From Panorpa germanica (taxonomy: Eukaryota; Arthropoda; Insecta; Mecoptera; Panorpidae), in the NCBI GenBank assembly GCA_963678705.1, contig OY783206.1, forward strand, positions 13,775,807-13,839,806: DNA of 64,000 nucleotides, in the 5' to 3' direction. This document shows positions 57,224 to 64,000 of the stretch, one piece after another; the stretch's first letter is position 1; every line of letters starts with the position of its first letter. The translations under genes were made by a program, and so were the position numbers. A model generated the notes under the pieces. The model was not told where the DNA came from. It saw only the letters and a program-made list of their open reading frames with translations, and did no database searches.

Positions 57224-57941
57224 GTGGTTAGGTAGGTTTCGAAGATTAAAAACCATATTTTTCCTAATTTTTGTTCTAATATAAAAAATGAAATATTTTA
57301 TTCAAACTCTTCAACATATCAAAGATAAACGTTTGACCAATATTTGTAAAAGTAAAAGTAAAATTTGTATTTCAAAATATTGAAAATTTAGCCATTGGGA
57401 TCTCATTTCTTGTGACTCGTCAGAATTGGCGTTGGTAGATGCATCTGATATTGAAAAACCAAACTATTTCTCTTAGTATATAGCTCGTGCTTGCCCAGTA
57501 TACATTTTGGAGTCACTTTGCCATCATATTGAAGATGCATATGATTTTTTTGCCATGAAAGAGTTCATTTACAGTTCAGTTTCTTCCAGTTGTTCATATG
57601 AAATGTCTATTTTGTCGGTTACAAATGGCGATACCACTCCACCTGTCGGAATGCAAATGAAGATAAAGTTGAAGCGAATTATAATTATAGTGCAATAGTA
57701 ATAGAAACGTCGGAGAACAGGACACTTTACCACATTGTTTACTGGGTGGACGAACGATACACAACGCTGACAAAAATTAAATTTTTCTTCTTTTCTTTTT
57801 CTTCCAAGCCAACTAACAGAAATATTTGTCAAATATTTATATGTGATATGTTGAAGAGTTTGAATAAATCATTTTATTTATTATATTAGAAAAAAAATAG
57901 AGAAAATAAGCTTGTTTAGCCTTCGAAACACACATAATCAC
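57224..57941 (+). mobile_element. TTAA-flanked TIR element carrying the 'ESL-HH' repeat
   Basis: Inverted ends of about 125 bp: left 57224-57350 (GTGGTTAGG, GGTTTCGAAG, TTATTCAAACTCTTCAACAT) and its complement at 57815-57941. TTAA lies on both sides (57220-57223, 57942-57945). Between the ends is a full copy of the repeat also found at 1776/9531 and 19600, with an open frame from 57480 to 57698: ESLCHHIEDAYDFFAMKEF, SSVS, SYEMSILSVTNG, TPPVG, QMKIKL. It may be a reduced transposon keeping one exon of its protein, or a MITE that picked up a repeat. No DDE motif is visible. Confidence 0.7.
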
Positions 57942-57945
57942 TTAA

Positions 57946-58680
57946 CAGACAAACGCCTGGCATAAATGAACATGCATCGAGCTGTTTAGCAGTATGAAGT
58001 TTGTGACGTTACTTAAGTTCATTTTGGCCAGATTTGATCCGACAGACTTCCACAGCATTTTTAACTTGAATGTAAACTTTATTTCCAAGAAACTCTTATT
58101 GAAAACTAAAAATAAGCTTGCTAAGCTAATACTAAGCTTGTTAAATAGAATATTCTATCTCAAATTCCTAATTGTTTTTGCTTAAATGAAGAACAATGGC
58201 GCAGTGTCCGGAACCGGAACTGTCTCATTTTTAATATATTGCACTTCCGGAAGTCAGACAAGTTCTGTAATTTAAATGTTTAGAACAAACATCTTGTCGG
58301 TGTCGGCGTCGGTGTCGAGTCGAGTCAAAGTTGCTGTCGGAGCTCGAGTCTTGAAATGTTCATTTATTAGATTAATTATTCAAACTAATTAAAAGTTTAG
58401 AAATACCCACTTAGATAACTTCATATAAATTTACTACTGTTCTACAGGCGGGAGGACGCTTATGTTCCCTTACTTACAATATTATATCTATAATTAAAAA
58501 ACCAGTTTCAATATTAGCTAAATAATAAAGCTAAAACAAATAAATCTAATCGATCTTACCCAAGGATCATCTGCTATTTTTTTACGGTTCAATACCTACT
58601 TTCGGTTCGGTATTCGGTTTCGATACTACAGTACAAAATTAAATACTACCTGCAAACCTAAAAAATAGATGTAGAAGTTT
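57946..58680. other. No gene; GGTGTC simple repeat at 58297-58350
   Basis: Units of GGTGTCGGCGTCGGTGTCG and GAGTCGAGTC form a short hexanucleotide-type tract. A plus frame at 57994-58185 is K/L-rich and AT-driven. Confidence 0.5.
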
Positions 58681-59096
58681 ATCCTCATTCCCACTCACTG
58701 TTTTGATATTTAATTTACGTTTCTATTTAATATTTTAATCTAGATTTCAGGTTTTCAGAACAGGCATTCCTTGTCATATTCGAGTTAGTTAAGTCGAGTT
58801 TAGTTAATTTAATTGGTGCACATGCGTCATTAGTAATATAAGTTTTGACAGTTCGACAGTTGGACAAAATTGAATGTGGAAAATTAAAATTGGTGTTTTA
58901 ATAACAATTAATAATAGAAATTGTTTTTGCTTCTATATTTTTGACAAACTGACATTAAACTTCTTTTAATAATATCTTACTGCATTTTGACAGATTGTCA
59001 CATTTTGGAGGTTATAATATAATATAATTTTTTTTAAATTTAGAAACATTGGACTAAGTAAGGTTTTAAAAAACAAAGAAAACGTAAATGACTACA
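58681..59096 (+). repeat. Repeat Y, full copy (empty site for the 15.3-kb MITE)
   Basis: Begins CATTCCCACTCACTGTTTTG (58689-58708) and ends AACAAAGAAAACGTAAAT. At 59058-59070 the sequence runs uninterrupted across the point where the copy at 15.3 kb carries the hAT-like MITE. It includes GACAGTTCGACAGTTGGACA in the middle. No coding frame. Confidence 0.65.
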
Positions 59097-59170
59097 TTTA
59101 ATATATGATACAATTTAATTACCTCTAAATTGTACCTCTTATTATAAAAACATTGCACGTCTTATGTAAC

Positions 59171-59571
59171 CTTTCACACCAGAGAGACAGTTTTGAAAAC
59201 AGTTTTATTTTTAAAAACAAAACAAAATCATGTTCTGTTTTATTTTAAAACAGTTCTGTTTTTCGAAAACACTGAACAGACTGACTGGTTTTGTTTTTCG
59301 CGTTTTTCTGTGTTTCCCATAAAAATTATAAACATGATAAACAACAATTGACAAAAAACAGAACGGCATGTTCAAACCAAGCAGACTAAAAAACAACAAC
59401 AACCGTGTTTTCCTTTGATCTTACTGACTCCAAATGGAAATGTGTTTTGTTTACTACAACAGTTTTTAAAGACAAAAAATTTTTAAGAACTGTCTTGGTG
59501 TAAACATTGATGTTGTTCAGAAAAACAAGTTTTTGTTCGTGTTTTATTGAACTGTCTCTCTGGTGTGAAAG
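59171..59571. mobile_element. MITE with perfect 22-bp inverted ends
   Basis: CTTTCACACCAGAGAGACAG plus TT at the left is the exact complement of the right end, AACTGTCTCTCTGGTGTGAA plus AG. The interior contains many GTTTT/AAAAC words that also pair. The target duplication is not obvious (flanks GTAAC and TCGAA), so the superfamily is open. No transposase; minus frames are by-products. Confidence 0.85.
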
Positions 59572-61539
59572 TCGAAATAACATGCACTCTAATACCCCTG
59601 AGAGGCGCTTTCTATTTCTGTTTTTAAATTACCTTATTTTTTGTTATTATTTTAAATTCTAATGTATAACTATTGATAAAACTGTATCTAATTTGTATCC
59701 AGTTACAATTTTACCTCGAGAAGATCTGTGGCTTTGTGTCATTTTAATCACAACATCAAGATTTAAACAATTATCCAGTTTCACAACCGGATGTTGTTTT
59801 TCTTCAGATTATACTTGAAGTTGGCAAAAACGGAAATAAGCTTTGTTTACAAAGTTTTTAGGGTCTAAAAGGAAAGGAACGATGGAGGAGGAGGGGTCTA
59901 GGGTTCGTGTAGTTTGAAATTATTATGTAAATAAAATGTAAATGTAATAGAAATTTGAGAAATATATGTTTATCAGTATGTGTATATAGCGTGCTTCGGT
60001 ATATGCTAAACTACGAGTATGATGACAATAGAAAAATGGACAATACAGCTTGCAAGCACCACCCTCACCGTCACCCTCACTTCTCATCCCTGTCCTTACT
60101 ATTTCCGCTAGCTTTATTAAATGTACATGGAAATATGTCTGGTTATTTGTTTTTCTTGGTTAACAAAAATTGCTGCATGTTATTGAAAGAAAATTAAAAT
60201 TTTAGAGAAAACTATGAAAACTGAAATGAAAAATTGCGGCAACATAAAAAATAAATAAAAATTAAACAATGTTATTAAAGTACTAGTATATAATATTAAA
60301 AGGTAATACATGTGATATAACTTCCGGTAGTTCTCTCTCTCACTCTCTCTTTAATAAAGCACGTTCGGACCGTCAATGCAGTTTTAACGAAAATACTAAA
60401 GATAAATAACTCTAGTTAAAAATGCAAACATGTATTAGATATATATATATTTTTTTATGAATACTTCACGAGCTTCTTAGGACCACGGTATGTATTTGAT
60501 ATGTTGACGAATATTCGGAACCTGTCTGGCAAGTGCGGGATTTAAGTGTCATCTCTAAATTACGTTACATATACCACTCACACTTATAATACCTCCCCCC
60601 CCTTCCATTGTCAAGTCTTACCACACATTGTAGACCCCACCTGTAGTGACATTACACTATTAAAAAAGAAATGTTTTTTTCTTACGTCATTATTATTATT
60701 TATTTTTAATATTTTTGTTATTCTTTTGCTTTAAATCATTAACGTACATATCATTGTGCTTTATCACATTTGTGATCCTTATTATATCTAAACATTCTCA
60801 CTCCTTCCAAAGGAAAAAAGAAAAACAAAAACAAACAGATAAATTTAAACCCCTACTGCTTCTGTCTTCCTACTACTCTTCCTCCTGTTTCCATTCTTCT
60901 GCCTTTCCTTCTCTTTCCTCGCTCCTTTTCTCTATCTCCGCCATCCAACTCTTCCCTTTAATAACTGCACTATATTCTTTTCGCTTTTCACCTTTTTCTC
61001 ACATGAAAACTTAATGAACTCCAGCGTTTCCATCTCCGTTCCGTACACCCTGCTTATCCTTTCCTCTATTTGCCTAGTATCTGCTTCCTTTCTCTTCGTT
61101 TCCCAATCTCAATTTTCTTTTCTTTGTTTTTAGAAATCGAATTTTAGATTCCAGTCGAGTATGCACTGTGTATTTTCTATACACTATTCGTTTGTTTGTG
61201 CAACATACAATTAATTAATGAGCTCTCGTAGCTGATTTATTCAGTATTCTAAAGTTCTAAGTTAATTCAGTTGTTTAAGTACATTTGCGTATATTTAACG
61301 TCCATTTAGTGGTGCACCCTACTAGACCACCCGCAATGAACGGACATTTTAGATTAGATGTGACGTCACGAAGCTTATAAGAACAACCGTGTCCCCTTCC
61401 TCTTTGTCACACTTTGTGGACTTTTGTCGATTTCAATTGTCCCCTATACTCTCCCAAAGAGAATATTAAGAACTGCTCAATCGATGTCGGACTATAAGCA
61501 TAGAATGCTGTGATAAAGAGCGTTGACTGTATTTTAACA
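59572..61539. other. No gene; pyrimidine-rich tract 60840-61120
   Basis: Positions 60840-61120 are strongly C/T-rich (CTTCCTCCTGTTTCCATTC, CTTTCCTCGCTCC), giving an open but low-complexity plus frame (60715-61014). Short CT and AT runs occur at 60332-60350 and 60440-60452. No gene is supported. Confidence 0.5.
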
Positions 61540-61554
61540 GACATATATGTATAG

Positions 61555-61885
61555 AAAACATATTTCTTTAGTTGGTAACACTGAGCACAGGTATTACAAC
61601 TGCATTCTTATTATGGTGGTATGTGTACTCCAACAAGTAACGTTGTAAGGCTCACAGAACTCACTGTGCATAATGTTAAGTTATTATAAAATTAGATAAA
61701 AAGGAATTGACAATTTAAATAATAAAGTTTAAATGTTGTTTTATAAGATATTTTAGGAATTGTAAATTTTTAAACAAACTTGTATGTGAATTACTAAAAT
61801 AAAAGACTTTGATTTCAGAAGCAACACATAAGTTTGATTAAAAATTTACAATTCCTAAAATGTGTTATATATATTTAATAGAAAT
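61555..61885 (+). repeat. Dispersed family X, long-form copy
   Basis: Plus-oriented relative of 28265-28670. It faces the minus-oriented copy at 63168-63545 across 1.3 kb, so the two form a large inverted repeat. TTGATTTCAGAAGCAACACA is identical in both plus copies. Confidence 0.75.
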
Positions 61886-62865
61886 TTATATTTAAAACTC
61901 ATGACAGACGTATCAGTGTCTATGAAGTTGTCAATTGAAATGAATATAATTTGATGAAATTCAAAACAAACTTCTGATTTCGGGTTTCAGCGTTCTCTGC
62001 CAACTAGAATGGATAACTGATCCAGTGGCGACTGCCGTTTTAAACTAAATACGATGTTATTTTAATTAGCGTTGCTAAATTAACTTCGACTGGTAATCAG
62101 TAGTCGGTAGTCACTCGGTAATCAGTAATCAACGATCAATGCATAGTCAAATCAAAATAACTGACAGTTCGACAGGCTGACAGGCTGACAGACGAATTCC
62201 ATTTTATTCGTATATAGAAAAACACAAAACAAATGATATGTTCTGCGTTGGGTTATTTATATGTGAAATATGTCATAATTATGACGAGAACAACCACAGA
62301 AAACAAATGGGTGTGGGAGAGTAGGTGCGAGAGTGTGGGGGGGGGGTGTATTTTGTATAAAACAAATGTACTATTAGAATGAAAGCTAGTAATTACGAGC
62401 CTGTCATTATTATTTAGCTTCCGTTATTGTTTCCATTTCACAAATGTAAATTGTTTTATTTATTATTGAGTTGTAATGTTTTTAATTTCATTATTAGCTT
62501 GAATTAGCCTTTATTACTCATTATTTATATGGAACATTAGTGTTGCTTGTCCAAATTAACGAATGTGTGGCAATTGCGCTGTCATTACAACATTTTGAAA
62601 ACTGCTTATAACGCATTGGCTTTCGAGTGATTTTTGATTGGAATGTATATTAATACATGTATTATTTATTTTCTTAAATATCCAAAAGTTGATAAAGATA
62701 TTTAAAATTTGAATTTCAGTTTTACCGCTTAATTTTTAATCATCTAATAATCGACTAATAAGTAAGTGAAATTACCTTCATATGAAATTTTTAATATAAT
62801 CAAAAAATTAAACTTCAATTTGAGAAACACAGATTTCATTAACAAAAGTCAGTTAAAACTTAAGT
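61886..62865. other. No gene; short tandem words at 62090-62190
   Basis: GGTAATCAGTAATCA and GACAGGCTGACAGGCTGACA are short tandem tracts near 62117 and 62171. A G-run lies at 62338-62346. Otherwise AT-rich. Confidence 0.45.
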
Positions 62866-63165
62866 AAGAAGAGATGGTTTAGAAATGAGTCCCGCAAAAT
62901 TATATCAACTATAATCAGAATCAAAAGTAATCATTGCAAAACTACAGCTCACCTGTACAAAATTAATAATAAATCTGACGATAGATGTTAATGTGGTGAA
63001 GAAGAAACTTTGGATCATATTATATTTGAATGCATAAATTATAGTTTAGAAAGATCAAAATTAAATAGTGATATATTAGATGTGATTAAAACTTTTCCTG
63101 GTAATACTAAATTTTTGTTAAGTGATTCAAAATTAATTACTGAATTATTGAAATATTATTATTGA
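62866..63165 (+). pseudogene. LINE ORF2 C-terminal fragment (CCHC-like end)
   Basis: One plus frame reads RWFRNESRKIISTI, RIKSNHCKTTAHLYKIN, then C-stop-CGEEETLDHIIFEC and INYSLERSKL, and closes with TGA at 63163-63165. The C-x-C...H...C spacing is the zinc-binding end of R1/I-group LINE polyproteins. One internal stop (TAA replacing the residue between the first two cysteines) is the only break I see, so it is fairly well preserved. It differs from the LINE tails at 1.3 and 29 kb. Confidence 0.75.
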
Positions 63166-63560
63166 AACTCATGTGTTGCTTCTGAAATTTAAAGTTTATT
63201 TTGGTAATTTACATACATATTTCAATAATTTCAATATTTAACTTAAATCATACCTGAAACTTTTATATACATTTTACATACATACATACTTTTATACATT
63301 TAAACTTTATTATTTATCATAAATTGTCAATTCCATTTTATCTACTTATAAATATAACCTCACAATGTGCACTTACGTAACTAACTGACTAAAAACGTGA
63401 GTTCTTTCGACTCCAAATATCAACTGTGTTGGCCGTTATTCCTATAACGATACCTATTGCGTTCATGAGTATATGTTTTCACTGATCGGTCACTGTTTTA
63501 CCGACAGACGAGCTTTGTACTAAGATATATAATTTCTTTACATATTTTTCGAGCATAAGT
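63163..63560 (-). repeat. Dispersed family X, long-form copy (minus), next to a LINE end
   Basis: AACTCATGTGTTGCTTCTG begins immediately after the LINE stop codon. It continues with ACATACATATTTCAATAAT, TAAATTGTCAATTCC, ATAACCTCACAATGTGC, then CCAAATATCAACTGTGTTGG and GACAGACGAGCTTTGTAC, joining the long-form and short-form X sequences in one copy. This shows that both are parts of one family. Confidence 0.75.
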
Positions 63561-64000
63561 GATGAATGATAGATGATAATGAATCTTATGATATATGTAT
63601 AATAACGCTTTAGAATAAAAGTGTTAGAAATAGCAAATCAGGACAACGCACGTTATTCGTAGGATCATAATTCTCAGAGTTCAAAACAAAAAAGTAAATT
63701 TAACGAATTAGAAAGTTAAATAAATAATTAAAATTCTTTATTAAACACAGAAGAATGTTCTTTGCTTAAATAAAATATTAAAAATACCTAGTAGAAGTTT
63801 GTGATCATTCCTACGCGCCCGAACCCCACTTTATCCCACTCCTCTACTTCCTTCACTCGCACCTCGTTCGTTTTCCTATTTCAATGGCGCGGCGTCTAGT
63901 CCAGCGACTCCAGAGGAACAAAAGACTTCGTGAGAATGAGTTGCGCACGATACCAATCCAATCCAAACAAAACAACAAAACACACACATGCGGGAGTGGG
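63561..64000. other. No gene recognised; GC-richer window end
   Basis: Positions 63810-64000 are less AT-rich (ATGGCGCGGCGTCTAG, CTCCAGAGGAACAAAAG). A short plus frame begins at the ATG near 63883 and reads MARRLVQRLQRNKRLREN, running on towards the window edge. It may belong to a gene or repeat that continues outside; too little is visible to decide. Confidence 0.35.

Noticed and set aside
60715-61014. 99-codon plus frame rich in S, F and L
   Set aside because: Caused by the pyrimidine-rich tract at 60840-61120; low complexity.
1-64000. CRISPR arrays, bacterial operons or phage-like defence systems
   Set aside because: No regularly spaced repeats, Shine-Dalgarno-led gene clusters or prokaryotic gene density; the tandem repeats found are contiguous, without spacers.

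Overview
This window is AT-rich eukaryotic DNA, most likely from an insect with a large, repeat-rich genome. Evidence: no bacterial-style gene packing; Jockey-type and RNase H-type LINE tails, a mariner transposase remnant, PIF/Harbinger-, hAT- and TTAA-type miniature elements, tRNA-derived SINE pieces and a short TTAGG-like run. The species cannot be fixed from sequence alone. I found no complete host protein-coding gene; most long reading frames are shadows, chance frames or repeat internals.

The best-defined object is a 7,708-bp LTR retrotransposon at 1823-9530. Its two 1,005-bp LTRs differ at one position that I could see, so it is young. It has a tRNA-Leu-type primer-binding site, a TATA/Inr promoter, one intact Gag-like reading frame (3976-5331), a pol-sized 3.2-kb stretch with no usable pol frame, a 66-bp coding-phase triplication and a polypurine tract. 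It is flanked by the 4-bp duplication TCAT. It sits inside an older dispersed repeat whose two uninterrupted relatives, at 19.6 and 57.5 kb, serve as empty-site references. The simplest reading is a recently mobilised, gag-only, non-autonomous Ty3/gypsy-type element.

Layout. 0-1.8 kb: chimeric Jockey tail and a second LINE tail. 1.8-9.8 kb: the LTR element inside an older repeat. 10-13.3 kb: candidate host exons, including a splice acceptor directly abutting a donor (recursive-splice-like), a second Jockey tail, and a GC-richer candidate first exon. 13-23 kb: AT-rich DNA with a hAT-like MITE nested in a repeat, a fold-back element, a 0.7-kb dispersed repeat and a TTAA-flanked MITE. 24-33 kb: PIF-like MITE, family W and X repeats, a LINE tail split by a MITE, tRNA-derived DNA, repeat V and a third Jockey tail. 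33-45 kb: 126-bp tandem duplication, PIF-like MITE, SINE copies and a long-TIR element. 45-64 kb: second TTAA MITE, mariner remnant, more SINE/V/X copies, a clean TTA-flanked PIF MITE, a TTAA-flanked element carrying the conserved 65-codon repeat, a 22-bp-TIR MITE, and an X / LINE / inverted-X cluster.

The genes do not form a pathway. The window records successive insertions, with nesting at 1.8-9.8, 15.3-15.8, 28.8-30.0 and 57.2-57.9 kb that gives relative ages. Any host transcription unit probably crosses this region as a long intron or lies outside it.
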